The position numbers were made by a program, and so were the translations under genes. Shown piece by piece: positions 1 through 11,010 of a stretch of 64,000 bases of DNA. Location: assembly GCF_023091745.1 (NCBI RefSeq), contig NC_068922.1, positions 28,682,001-28,746,000 of the forward strand, given 5' to 3'. Below the pieces are notes generated by a model. It was not told the origin of the DNA and searched no databases. It saw only the letters and a program-made list of their open reading frames with translations. Source of the DNA: Budorcas taxicolor (Eukaryota > Chordata > Mammalia > Artiodactyla > Bovidae). Each line of letters begins with the position of its first letter. Position 1 is the stretch's first letter.

Positions 1-279
1 AGAATCCATGGCAATCATCATTCTTTCCTCTGACTCAGTAATTTCACATACAGAAATTTATCAGAGGGAGCCCGTCAGAAATTCACGTGATTATTTAGCC
101 CAAGGATATTCATGATAGCATTATTTTTAAGGACAAAAGCTTGGAAACAAACTAAGAATCCACAATGAGAAATGTGATAACCTACATGCTCACAATGGAA
201 TGGTAAGCAGCCATATTTAACATTCATGAAGTGTTAAGTGGAAAAAATGAGAGGTTGTGTAATGTGATTCTAGCTTTAT

Positions 280-398
280 TATTATTATTTTGACCTTGCA
301 GCTTCTGGGATCTTAGTTTCCTGACCAGGGACTGAACTCAAGCCCACAACAGTGACAGTGTGGAGTCCTAATCACTGGACCACCATGGAATTCCCTGA
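280..398 (-). mobile_element. CHR-2-type tRNA-Glu-derived SINE
   Basis: Antisense copy of the cetartiodactyl CHR SINE family. Read on the minus strand, the tRNA-like head lies at the right end and contains the usual 'ggtccagtgattagga' box-A region and a 'gttcagtccctgg' box B. The 6-bp sequence CTTTAT flanks it at 274-279 and 399-404, consistent with a target-site duplication. It is noncoding and short. Confidence 0.8.
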
Positions 399-1290
399 CT
401 TTATCATTTTTAAAAAATAAAAGTATGCATACATCAAAAAATATGAGGAAAAAGCACAACAGCAAGTCAACTTAGTTAATCTCTGGGTGATGGAATTAAA
501 TGAGGTGGTATTTTCCCATTTATATTTTCCTTTTTCTCTCTTCAAAAAAAAGTCATGTGTATTCCAAAAGCATAACTCCAACAGTGAGAATTTCAGGGGG
601 TCAAGAAAGAGGAAGCAGGCCACATGGAATGGCAGGAGACAGAACTGCGTGGAAATGATGTCTTCTTTTATAAACTGTTGCCTGGACTACTTTCACAGAG
701 GTGTCGCCCTGCAAAATGATTTTCCAATTAAGGAGAAAAGATTAAGGCTGTAATCCTGAAAAGTTATCAAGTCCAAAATCAGTTTGGTCTCCCCATTACA
801 ACTGCACAGGTATAATAGCCTGTCTTATAGAACCAACCAAGTGTGCAAAGCACTTGGCATATGTCAGACCCTGTGCTATGGCCAAAAATCAATCAAACTC
901 TCCTAGGGAAGAAGCCAATGCTCTTTTAACCCAGTTCCTGGCCCAGGGTTTGTGCTAGGTGGGAAGTAACCGTTTTGGCAAAAATGACACATTCCCTACC
1001 CTCAGGGAGTCCACTAATCCAGTTCAGCCAGGTGGATGAAGACATGGACCCAATGAACAGTAAGGAAATGGGCAGTCTCAGGGAGAGGCCCCAAAGTCAC
1101 AGCCAGTCACTTGGTGGTACCTGGGAGGGATGTCCAGTACCTAGAGGGCTAATGGTACTAAATGGGAAAAGGGAATAGGAAGCCAACTGTACTCCTTGCC
1201 AGGACAAACCATCTCTTAGATAGCTGCCACTCCATTCTTCTGTCACATGTTTCTAGCTGCATTCAAAAATCGGCCTCTTTCAAGAGATCA
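399..1290. other. Unique-looking intergenic stretch
   Basis: I recognise no gene or repeat family here. Short open frames on both strands (for example 372-623 minus and 975-1178 plus) have low-complexity or unremarkable protein content and no conserved motif. Confidence 0.5.
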
Positions 1291-1632
1291 CTGGACTTGC
1301 CTGGGGGCCCAGTCGTTAAGAATCCACGGGCCGATGCAGGGGACACAGGTGCAATCCCTGGTCTGGAAAGATTCCACATGCCTCGGAATCCACATGCCGC
1401 ATTCCACTAAGCCTGTGTGCCACGACTACTGAAGGCCATGCTCTCTAGGCCCTGCACCCCACCACTGCTGAAGCCCTTGAACCCCAGAGACCATGCTCCA
1501 CAACAAGAGAAGCCCCTGCAATGAGAAGCCCACTCACTGCAGCTAGAGAGTAGCTCCTGCTTGCCACAACTAGAGAAAGCCTCTGCACAGCAACAGAGAC
1601 TTAGCACAGCCATAAATAAATAAAACAAAAAT
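1291..1632 (+). mobile_element. Long CHR-type (CHR-1-like) SINE
   Basis: The head 'ggacttgcctgggggcccag' is followed by a run of CHR-style repeats of the 'gccacaac-tag-agaa-gcc' kind and an A-rich tail ending in (AAAT)n. The length of about 340 bp fits the long CHR form rather than the short CHR-2 form. It accounts for the short overlapping frames at 1162-1628, which are not genes. Confidence 0.8.
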
Positions 1633-1679
1633 TTAACAGAGAGTGCTCACTGTACCCAACAAGAATAAATATGAAAACA

Positions 1680-2243
1680 TGTACACAACTAATACATAAA
1701 CTCTGTGGCAAGTGGCCTCTAAGACAGCCACCAATGATCCCCTCCTCCTGGTATTTACTCCCTAGTGAAATGTGAAATTCCCTTCTCTTCCCAGGTGAGA
1801 CGATCTTATTGTTTCTGATAAGCAGAATACAGCACAGGATGTCACTTCTGAGGTTCAATTATAAGAAGACTGTGGCTTCTGTCTTCGGCATTCTCTCTCT
1901 CTCTCTGTCAGTCGTTTTCTTTGCTTGAACTGGAGGAGTCCAGCTGCCACATCACAAGGCAGCTTTGTGGGAGAGCCATATGGTACAGAACCCAGGGCTC
2001 CTGACAACCAAGGGAGTGGGACTGGATGCAAATATCTCCCAGACAAACCTTCAGATGAGAGCACAGCCCCAGACAACAGCTTGAACTACAACTACAACCT
2101 TTTGAGAAATCTTCAAACAGAGACAGCCACCTGAGCTGCACCCAGATTCCTGACCGACAGAAACTGTGAGTATTAAATGTCTGTTACTTCAAGTCAGTAA
2201 GTTTTGGGGTAACATGTTAAACAGACGCAGACAATTAATACAG
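1680..2243 (+). mobile_element. MLT1-type MaLR solo LTR
   Basis: The sequence follows the MLT1 LTR pattern: a start resembling 'gcctctaagacagccaccaatgatcccctcctcctgg', a middle 'gactgtggcttctgtctt' block, and a 3' end with 'cccagattcctgacc...agaaactgtgagtattaaatg' (a polyadenylation-signal region) and a terminal 'aattaatacag'. MaLRs are nonautonomous ERVL relatives. The copy is old and diverged. I am sure of the LTR class, less sure of the subfamily. Confidence 0.65.
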
Positions 2244-2489
2244 ACTCTAAACAGAAACTTCCGAAAAGCAATTCCAGGTATTATGACTGAGTTTTGAAAT
2301 AAGAAGTCTATTGTGATTTACTCAGCCCTTACAAGGATTCTGGATCCAGATTCTTATGAGTTCATATCTCATGTCCTCCCTTTACTAGCATGTATATATA
2401 CAGGCAAATTATTTAACCTTACTGTCCCTCAATCTGGGTCTGAAAATGGGGAAAACAACACCACTTAGCTCAGAGGATAAAAACTAAAT

Positions 2490-2528
<39 letters not shown>

Positions 2529-4281
2529 AAATACAGGACCAAAGAGCAAGTGCTATGTAAGTGCTTATTAGTATGGCAATTAAAACATGGTACAAAATGA
2601 GATCTCACTATCATATTTTTACTTTTAAGACTTGTATTTGCTTATATTTCATTTTGATAAGACTTCAGATTTACATATGACCAGACACTCTTCTAGATTT
2701 CTCAAAAGTTAAATTTTATTCCACTTGTTTTGTTTTCTTTCTCTTTCATATTTTTTTTCAGATTTAAAGAAAAAGGCATCCCTTAATACTCTACTATGTC
2801 TTTCTGAAAACCAAACTATTTTGTAACATAACCACAGGAAATCATCAAAACTGAGAAACCAACATTGAACAATTATTATCATCTAATCTACAAATCTTAC
2901 AGAGGTATTTTTGTCATTTGTCCCAATAATTTCCTTTATAGCAAAAGAATTCAATATCATGTGCTGCATTCAGACAACACATCAGGTCTAATCTACAATT
3001 CTTGACTCTTTTATTTGTCTATATTTTACGATATTGATATTTAAGAAGAATTTAGGCTAGTTATTTTGGAGAGTATCCTTCACTTTGGGTTTGTCCAATG
3101 TTTCCTCATAATTAGAGCTCAGTTATGCCTTTTGGCAGGAATACTCCACAAGTGATGCCGAGTTCTCACAGCATGGTGTCAGGCGGCACTTGCTGTCCAT
3201 TTGTGCCATTTTTGGCAACATTACCTTTGATTATTGGTTCAGGAGATGTCTGTCATAATCTGTACTGTAATGTTACTATTTTTATCTTTGTAACAAAAAG
3301 TAGCTTGTGGGGAATATACTTGGAGACCATGTAAATATCCTTTTATTCCTCAAATTTTGATCCACTATGCTAAGCCAATTATTATTATGCTGGTTGGCAA
3401 ATGGTGTGTTTTTAATTCCGTAATTTATTTTGCATGCATTAGTTGACATTTTACTTTAAGGAAGAGCTTTCTTTTCTCCCCCATTCATTCATTCATTCAT
3501 TCACATTAGTGTAGACTCATGGATTCTTACTTTTTTCAACAGATTATTATCTTTTGCTCTCCATAATGTGTAATAAAGCCAAAGATAAATCTGAATAGCT
3601 CTGAATAAAACAGATTATTTTAATAACATTTAAGGACCAAGAATATATATACATTCATCTCTAAAAGACATGGGTATATGTTGGAACAGAGACGTTGCTC
3701 ACGTTAAGAATTTTTTGTTATCTTCATCTATGCTCTGGTCAAGGTTAATTCCACTGAAGACTAAGTAACTGAGTTGGCATCATCATTAATCATTCTGCAG
3801 AACATGACAGCATGAAACATTCAACATAAATAGTGAGCATCTCTTCTAAGATTTAAGAAAACTATCCTAATATTTCGACAGCAGTTTGGCAAAGAATTGC
3901 AACACAGTACTACCCACTCCAGATCTCCTCCACCCAACTGGACAGAGCAATTCTCAGGAAAAGAAGCAGGGTATGAGACCAGACAGGAAATGGTAGGGGA
4001 CATTGTGCTAAAGCATAATCTCCAAGAGGAAATGTAGATGGGGACCCAAGAAGAGCAGTGGTGTTACTACTCACTGGAAATTGTACATTTTAATGCACCA
4101 TGATGCTTAGAATTCCAGAGAACAAAGAAACAAAGGCATGAGAAAATCAGACTAGTAGAATAGCACTTGCTGGACACTAGGAATCTAGTTATGAGCAAAC
4201 ATGCCTCAAATTGCAGATCTGAAAAGGTAATTAGTCCAGACACGAGAAAACAATCATGAAAGGGACCCTAAATAAATAAAT
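2244..4281. other. AT-rich unassigned stretch with two simple repeats
   Basis: I recognise no gene. It holds a (GT)n tract listed separately and a short (CATT)n run at 3482-3503. Frames at 3125-3334 plus and 3821-4003 minus are short and have no recognisable motif. Confidence 0.5.
2491..2525. repeat. (GT)n microsatellite
   Basis: About 17 uninterrupted GT units. Likely length-variable between individuals. Confidence 0.95.
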
Positions 4282-4990
4282 AAAGTTTAAAGTTTAGATA
4301 TCAAAAGGAGATAAGAGCAATTTTGAAAATCATTGAATAGATAAAGGTAGTTTAAGTAAGTCACCAGATAAAATATAAATATACCAAAAACATTCAGGTT
4401 TCTATACAGTAGCAGAAACTGGGTAAAAAAGGTAATAGAGAAAAGAAAGACTCTGTTTATAATGGAAATCAATAAGTAGAAATATTTAGGAATGATGCTA
4501 ATAAGAAATGCATAATAGAAATCCATACAATGAAAACTATAAAACCTTAATGAAAGATATTTTAAAAAACTTACATTAAAAGAAGGCATAAACAGATTTC
4601 TCTGTGGTGTAACTAAAATTGAAAAAAATGGCAGTCCTCTACAAAATTGTACATTGGTACAATGCTAGTTGAGTAGAAATCATAGTGGACTTGAACAATG
4701 TTGACTAAATTATTTTAAAGTTCATTTTGACAAATAAGCAAGAAAAACATAAAAGTATGAAAGTTTTAGGAGGTTTGCCCTGATAATTGTTAAAGTCAAT
4801 TATAAAGTTACAATGATTATTAGAGTACAATACTGGTAAAAATCTCAAAAGCAGTATTAGAACAAAATGGTCATTAAATTGGTCTTACTGTATATGCTAA
4901 TAAGAACTTAAAGGAAGAAACAGAAAAGGCAAGAGATGAATTACCCCTGAAATGGATAATGACTCTGTTTTAAAAAAAAGAATTAAATGT

Positions 4991-5272
4991 AGGGACTTCT
5001 GGAATGGTCCAGTGGTTTAAGAATTTGCCTATCAATGTAGGGGACACATATTCCATCCCTAGTCTGGGAAGATCTCACATGCCACAGGGCAGCTAAGCCC
5101 TTACAATTCAACTACTGAAGCCTGTGCCCTCTAGAGACCATATGCCACAACAAGAGAAGCCCTTTCACCACAACTAGAGAGGAGCCCCTGCTTGCTGCAG
5201 CTAGAGAAAGCCCATGCAGCAAGAAAGACCCAGCACAGCCAAAAATAAATAAACAAAAAATAAAATTTAAAA
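4991..5272 (+). mobile_element. CHR-1-like SINE inserted in old L1
   Basis: The head 'agggacttctggaatggtcc' is followed by the 'gccacaacaagagaagccc' and 'actagagaggagcccctgc' blocks and a (AAATAAAC)-type tail. L1-like sequence lies on both sides, so it is a secondary insertion. Confidence 0.8.
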
Positions 5273-5600
5273 AGGTGTATGTAAGCATATACAGATATTT
5301 ATATAAATTATCATGTATATATCTTCAGAAATTAAAACCTAAAATAAATACTAGGCACTAGGTAGGAAAAAAAATTGGTTGGAGGAAAGAATAACCTTAC
5401 AGTGTAACTATATAAAATACTCCAAAATATACCCCAATTTTTAAAAGCCAAGCATTTAATAAGTTGGAATAAAACAGAGGTTAATATTTGATCTCAGGAT
5501 GATAAATGACTTTTGAAGCATAAAAGCAATGAACTAAGTCAGAGAATATAGGTCACATACATGGTTAACTGATTTCCAGCAAAAGTGCCCAGGTAATTTA

Positions 5601-5981
5601 TACTGGGTTAAATGCGTGTTCACCCAGAGTCCCAAAATGTGAAGTTAATTGGGAATAGGGTCTTTGCAGATGTAACTGGTTTAGACGAGTTCATAAGGAG
5701 CATGGTGGCCCTCATAACCTGTATGACTGGTATCCTTATAAGAAGAGAAATCAGACACATAGAGGAAAGACTGTCACGTGGATCCAGAAGTAGACAATGG
5801 AGTGGCTGTAAGCCAAGGAATGCTAAGGAGTGCCAGCAACCATGAGAAGCTAGGAAGAGAAAAAGAAGGATTCACCCCTTATTTTGACTTTTTATCTTCT
5901 AGAACTAGAAGAAAATAAATTTCTGGGTTTTAAGTCACACAGATTGTAATTTGTTACGTCAGCCCTAGGACACCAATGCAA
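5601..5981 (+). mobile_element. MLT1-type MaLR LTR inserted in old L1
   Basis: Characteristic MLT1 features are 'gggaatagggtctttgcagatgtaa' near 5650, a 'gtatccttataagaagagaaa' block, 'gccaaggaatgc...agcaacca' and a 3' end with AATAAA (about 5914) plus 'ttgttacgtcagccctagga'. The interrupted L1 resumes at about 5982. No internal retroviral sequence remains. Confidence 0.75.
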
Positions 5982-6040
5982 AATTCAGACGGGAAAGGGA
6001 ATCTTTTCAACAAATGGTGCTGGAAATATTGAAGAGCCTT

Positions 6041-6130
6041 GTGTATGTCTATGTGTGTGTGTATGAGTGTGTGTGTGTGTGTTTGCTCAGCTGTGTCCAA
6101 CTTTTTGCAACACTATGGACCATAGCCCAA
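6041..6130 (-). mobile_element. (TG)n tract joined to a Bov-A SINE fragment
   Basis: An imperfect TG-rich tract (6041-6082) runs straight into 'ctcagctgtgtccaacttttt', the antisense 3' end of the Bov-A/BovB family. The same TG-then-Bov-A arrangement recurs near 33436 and 59547. Confidence 0.65.
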
Positions 6131-6750
6131 GATTTGGAAAATATTTCTAAAATAGGACACAAAAAACCATACACTAGAAAAAAAAGAAATCAATAAATTT
6201 AACTTCATCAAAATTTAAAACTTACACTCCTAAAGACATGTTACAAAATAAAAGGCAAGCCACAGACTGGGAGAAAATATTTGCAGACATATATATGACA
6301 AAGGGATTTTATCTAAAATATTTATATATTGATGTTCAAAGTTTAATAATAAGATAAATTTAAAAATGGACAAATGATTTTAACAGACACTTCACTAAGG
6401 AAGATATAAGAATGGCAATATGATATGAAAATATGTCCAGCATCATTAGTTATTTGAAAAAGCCAATTAAACTACAATTAGATACTCTTAGATACCCAGT
6501 TGAATTGCTCAAATTTAAAACACTAAGAGAGGGATTACAAGGGACACAAGGAGACTTCGAGGAATGATGTATTGGTTCCTTATCTTGCTTGTGGTGATGG
6601 TTTAATGACTGTATATATATATGTGTGTGTGTATAAATATATATGTCAAACTTTATCAAGAATGTACACTTTAAATATGTGCAATGTGTTATATAGTAAT
6701 CATATCCTATAACAAAAAGAATGGAATCATACAATTAAAAAAAGTATGAG

Positions 6751-6930
6751 CCAGGGACTTCACTGGTTGTCCAGTGGCTAAGACTCCAGGCTTGCAGCGT
6801 TTGATCCCTGGTCAGGGAACTAGATTCCACATGCTGCAACTAAGAGTTCAAACGCCTCAACAGAGATGGATGAACCCAAGTGCCACAACTAAGATCTGGA
6901 ACAGTCAAATGTATAAATAGAAAAAATAAG
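6751..6930 (+). mobile_element. CHR-2-type SINE with target-site duplication
   Basis: The tRNA-like head ('gggacttcactggttgtcc') and 'gtttgatccctggtcagg' box B are followed by a diverged CHR body. The perfect 9-bp sequence AAGTATGAG flanks the element at 6742-6750 and 6931-6939. Confidence 0.9.
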
Positions 6931-8350
6931 AAGTATGAGGCAAACATATGCTTAATGTACCAAACATACAAAGTGGCCTCAAAAATCAAAAAGAACACAT
7001 GAACAAATTTTAAAAGTAGTCAAAACTGTGAACAAAAATTCACAACTAAAATATATATATAATTTTTCAACAATTATATTAATAAAATATTATTTAAAAC
7101 AATATTTTGCCCACCAGTTCTCATCAATAAAACTGGCACTTTTTTCAATTTTAATAATTAATGCTGGCTTTGATGCAGTGAAGTGAGCATCCATATTCCA
7201 GCAATGGTAATGCAATTGGAGAAACTCTTCAGAGAAAATATTTGCCAGTATTAAAATCTTCATATTGCTAGGTGTCACAATACAAAATCATCTTAATTTT
7301 CTCTTCCATAATTTCCTTTTCACATTTTTAATAGCGACCATAAATTTTTTCACCAAATAAAAAAGTTTAAAAAGGAAAATGCTTGAATTAGCTTCATTTT
7401 GAAAATGTACAAGCACAAAGAGTTGGATGCACCTTGCAGGTCTCCATCCCTGAACTACAGGTTTCCCACATTGAGGGAGGGCAGCTTGACATTGTCAGCA
7501 TGGGATCTGCTTCCACACGGTTCATAGGATACATGCCATGATGACCACAGTGTCCCATTTAGCATCTCCCATCCATACATGGTTCCAGCTTATTCTCTCA
7601 TGTATACTTCTATCTCCTTTTAACAATACTTAGAGGAAATTAATACTAGCATCACAAGAAAGAAAAAATCTCTATGTCATAGATAATGTCCAGATACAGA
7701 GAGAAAAAAAAAATCCACATCTCATCCTGTTGGCAGCTCACCCAGACTCCCAGGGCAGACTATCACTGATATCATGCAGAAAAGGGAACAAAGAGGAATG
7801 AATTAAAGTGAAGTGACCTGTAGTAGAGTCTCACTGGGTCATGGAAAGACCCAGACTCTAGCTCAGCATGATCTACCTTCCAACCACTGCCCTCTCTCCC
7901 TTCCATACCATGCAGACTCTCATTTGCTTTCACAGTAATCCAAGTTCTAGGTGGGGATCTGTTTATCACCAAGTAAACCAATAAAGAAGTGTTAGTCCCC
8001 AAAAGTAAAACAATCTAGCAGAGGGAAACTGTCCAGTCTGCAGATATGGACACCAAACAATGACTGAGTTGACGGGTCAAGCCAATAACAGCTGCAACAA
8101 CACAGAGAAAACATGAAAGGTCTTCTGGGGCTCAAGTTTCACACACTGATCAAATCAGAGGATTACCAGTTGTCCCAAATACTCATTAAGTCACAAGGAA
8201 AGAGTGTTTTCTTTCATGGCCTGACACCTCAATGATAGTGTTGAATCATTATGAAGATTAGAACCAAAGCCAGAAATAATCACCATTCAAGGCACGTGCT
8301 GATCTTGACCACTTCAAATTGACCACCTCCTGTCAAGGAGCAAAACAGAC

Positions 8351-8413
8351 TCAAGGAGCATTCACAGCCATGCTCACAAAACAGTCAAGGAGCATTCACA
8401 GCCATGCTCACAA
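8351..8413. repeat. 34-bp tandem duplication (1.85 copies)
   Basis: A 29-bp sequence beginning TCAAGGAGCATTCACAGCC appears identically at 8351-8379 and 8385-8413, a period of 34 bp. A further partial match (CAAGGAGCA) precedes it at about 8334. Confidence 0.95.
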
Positions 8414-8597
8414 TCCCCATCTTTGTTCTTAAGAGAGACTCTCCCAGGAATGATGAAACATGACTTTTGTCAAGGCAAACTATTTCCTTGACCATAAAAA
8501 TGAATTAAAAGTAAAACATGAATATAGGAGAAAACCTGAGTGAAGATACAGTGATATAATGTTCAGAATAGCTCAATTCCAAAAAGAGCATTTGGGT

Positions 8598-8722
8598 CAA
8601 GTTTTGGGCTGCGCCACTAACTTCTTTGAGTATGTCACTCACTTTTTTAAGTCAGTTTTTTCACTGAGAAAAGGAACAGGTTGACATAGATGATCTCTAA
8701 GAGCTTTATGCCTAACTACTTG
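8598..8722 (+). mobile_element. MIR-like SINE remnant
   Basis: Matches the MIR core and 3' region pattern: 'gccactaacttctttgagtatgtcactcac', then a degraded 'tcagttttttcactgagaaaa', then 'tgacatagatgatctctaag'. An ancient mammalian repeat, strongly diverged. Confidence 0.5.
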
Positions 8723-9249
8723 GGGAGAATTTTAATACAAAATGGTATCTGGGCAATGAACACATGAGATTGAGAAGCTAGAGTCTGACCTTCAGCCATC
8801 AACATGGTCCCGGCCCCTTTGTTCCAAACAGCATCCAATCTTTCCTTCCTTGGGGCAATATGCCTCACGAATCAGTCTTGAGGCTACATGGAGTCTAGAT
8901 TGAAAGGAGCATCAAAATATACTGAGAAAATATTGGGAGTATTATTCCCATTACATTTGCTTATATTCTTGTTTATGGATTCTTTAGGCATGGTGGGCTA
9001 AATACATATCTGATGAGTAAATAAATAAATGAACAAACTAAATGTGAAGAATTCTCCAGACCATATTTTAATGTAGCTAACCTGACTGCTCTCATCTACT
9101 TGGACATCAGCAGAAGCCAATAAATGAGAGAACAGATATCAAAAATGTAGAAGAAAACTTTACCAAGTATATATATTAGATATACAGTAGTTACACAGTA
9201 GGCATGACAATGGCATTATTAAATGCACATAGTGACATATAAAGAAAGC

Positions 9250-9634
9250 TGAGCACTGAATAATTGATGCTTTTGAACTGTGGTATTGGAGAAGACTCTT
9301 GAAAGTCCCTTGGACTGCAGGGAGATCCAACCAGTCCATCCTAAAGGAGATCAGTCCTGAGTGTTCATTGGAAAGACTGATGCTGAAGCTGAAGCTCTAA
9401 TACTTTGGCTACCTGATGTGAAGAGCTGACTCACTGGAAAAGACCCTCATGCTGGGAAAGATTGAAGGTGGGAGGAGAAGTGGGTGACAGAGGATGAGAT
9501 GGTTGGATGGCATTGCTGATGCAATGGACGTGAGTTTGATCTAGCTCTGAGAGCTCATGATGGACAGGTAAGCCCGGCATGCTGTGGTCCTTGGGGTCTC
9601 AAAGATTTGGAAATGACTGAGAAACCGAACTGAA
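9250..9634 (+). mobile_element. BovB LINE, 5'-truncated 3' end
   Basis: Sense-strand BovB 3' segment, from the sequence encoding the C-terminal region of the reverse transcriptase ORF ('aactgtggtattggagaagactctt') to the terminal 'gactgag...ccgaactgaac' tail. Point differences and indels relative to the other copies in this window break the frame. Confidence 0.9.
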
Positions 9635-9964
9635 CAATGTACAGAGTCTTTAAGGATACTGGATAAGACCATTCTGGGTTCTGGGGCTAAGACTTTTGCT
9701 TCACGTAATCAGCTATTTATGCTGCATGATACCAGCCCCTATTAAAAGACAGTTTTGATATCTACCTGGTTGTCAGACTGCGTCCCTGTTATCTCCCTAT
9801 CCAGGTAGTCCTGTACTGAAAGGTTTACCTTCTCACCACCAGCCCAAATGTCCAGCTCTTTCCTTTCAAGGACCCCAATCAAAGCTGCTGCTTCCACCAT
9901 TGAAACAGCTGACAGAGAAGCAGCTTTCCAACAGCTGCCTTTTCCAAATACTTTTCCTTCCAAA

Positions 9965-10158
9965 GGGCTTCCCTTGTGGCTCAGTTGGTAAAGAATCCAC
10001 CTGTGGGAAACCTAGGTTCAATTGCTGGGTTGGGAGGATCCCCTGGAGAAGGAAAAGACTACCTACTCCAGTATTTTGGCCTGGAGAATCCATGGACTGT
10101 ATAGTCCATGGGGTCGCAAAGAATCAGACACGACTGAATGATTTTCACTGTAAACTCA
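9965..10158 (+). mobile_element. Bov-tA SINE with target-site duplication
   Basis: A tRNA-Glu-like head ('gggcttcccttgtggctcag', box A; 'ggttcaattgc', box B) is joined to the Bov-A core ('ccctggagaaggaaaagac...ctccagtattttggcctgg') and a 3' end 'gtcgcaaagaatcagacacg'. It is flanked by CTTTTCCTTCCAAA (9951-9964) and CTTTTCCCTTCCAAAG (10159-10174), a target duplication differing by one inserted C. Confidence 0.95.
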
Positions 10159-10261
10159 CTTTTCCCTTCCAAAGAGGATGCCATGGCTGTGCCACTCAAT
10201 CCCATTCCAACCTGGTGCGCATCAGCCCCAGAGAGGGAGGCAAGATGCACCGTGTGAGGAA

Positions 10262-10365
10262 AGAAGACCTGGGCTGTCATCCCGGCTCTGTCGTTGGTGA
10301 GTTGGTGACCTTGGGTAAATCATTTAACTTCTCTGCACCTTAGTTCTTTCATCTGTAGCCTGAAG
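10262..10365 (+). mobile_element. MIR SINE remnant
   Basis: Sense MIR pattern: 'cccggctctgtcgttggtgag', then 'gaccttgggtaaatcatttaactt' and 'ctctgcaccttag...tcatctgta'. Confidence 0.7.
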
Positions 10366-10562
10366 GGAGAGCCAGGACGGACCTTTTCTCTTGGCATTAA
10401 TGTAGTCAATAAAGATCTTTTAAAATTACTCTACTAGGTTCTTTTGAGGCCACTTGTGTCCAAAGAAAAGTAACTGAGAGACTCCAACTCAGGTACTGGC
10501 CTCGAGGGAGGTTGTTAACCAACCAGAGGCTGGTGGGAGGCAGCTATTCACAGTCTTACACA

Positions 10563-10564
<2 letters not shown>

Positions 10565-10619
<55 letters not shown>
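10565..10619. repeat. (CT)n microsatellite
   Basis: About 27 uninterrupted CT units. The open frames across it on both strands (Ser/Leu and Arg/Glu runs) are artefacts of the dinucleotide repeat. Confidence 0.97.
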
Positions 10620-10624
<5 letters not shown>

Positions 10625-10859
10625 CCCTCTGTCCCCCTCTCAATTTCTCTGTCCTTCCCTCCACATCTTTGTGTCATTCCTCAACATACTTCTTCCACTT
10701 CCATATGCTTCCAAAATTTCAAGAATAATCTTTGATTCATAAGTGGAAAGAGTCTGGAGGAAAACCTGTCTTCGCTTTTCTTCAAATATCTACATGAAAA
10801 CTGGGCTGAGACATGGCTTCCTATCATCTCCCTACCCTGGTTATCTCCTCTCTGGTTCC

Positions 10860-11010
10860 CTAATACTAACTAGGTAACTCTAGGCAAGTTTCCTCCTCCT
10901 TTGAAACCTGGTTCTGTAAAATGGCCTTTAAATAACTACAGTTTGAAGTTGCTGTGCATGTTAAAAATCTCATTGCTGGCACTTTGCAAATTCTGGGTAA
11001 TGATTATACG
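10860..11010 (+). mobile_element. Possible MIR remnant
   Basis: The order 'aactaggtaactctaggcaagtt', 'gttctgtaaaatgg' and a final 'ctggcactttgcaaa' loosely follows MIR. Divergence is high, so this is a weak call. Confidence 0.4.

Larger units (their letters stand above)
4282..6715 (+). mobile_element. Old L1 (L1M-type) ORF2 remnant, split by later insertions
   Basis: Heavily decayed sense-strand L1 ORF2 sequence survives in four blocks: about 4282-4990, 5273-5600, 5982-6040 and 6131-6715. Recognisable landmarks are 'ttcaacaaatggtgctgg' near 6006, which directly resumes after an MLT1 LTR, and the 'aaatggacaaatgat...agacacttcacta' block near 6365. Many stops and indels interrupt every frame, so no protein is encoded. 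A CHR SINE, an MLT1 LTR and a Bov-A/TG fragment interrupt it. Confidence 0.65.
6940..9249. other. Mostly unassigned intergenic stretch
   Basis: No gene recognised. The stretch contains a 34-bp tandem duplication (8351-8413) and a MIR-like segment (8598-8722), listed separately. The frame at 7772-8002 minus lacks motifs. Confidence 0.5.

Noticed and set aside
9900..10343. 147-codon plus-strand frame
   Set aside because: It runs through a Bov-tA SINE and a MIR. SINE-derived residues are evident in the middle.
10512..10742. Frame with a long Ser-Leu repeat, and an Arg-Glu repeat on the other strand
   Set aside because: Both are translations of the (CT)n microsatellite.
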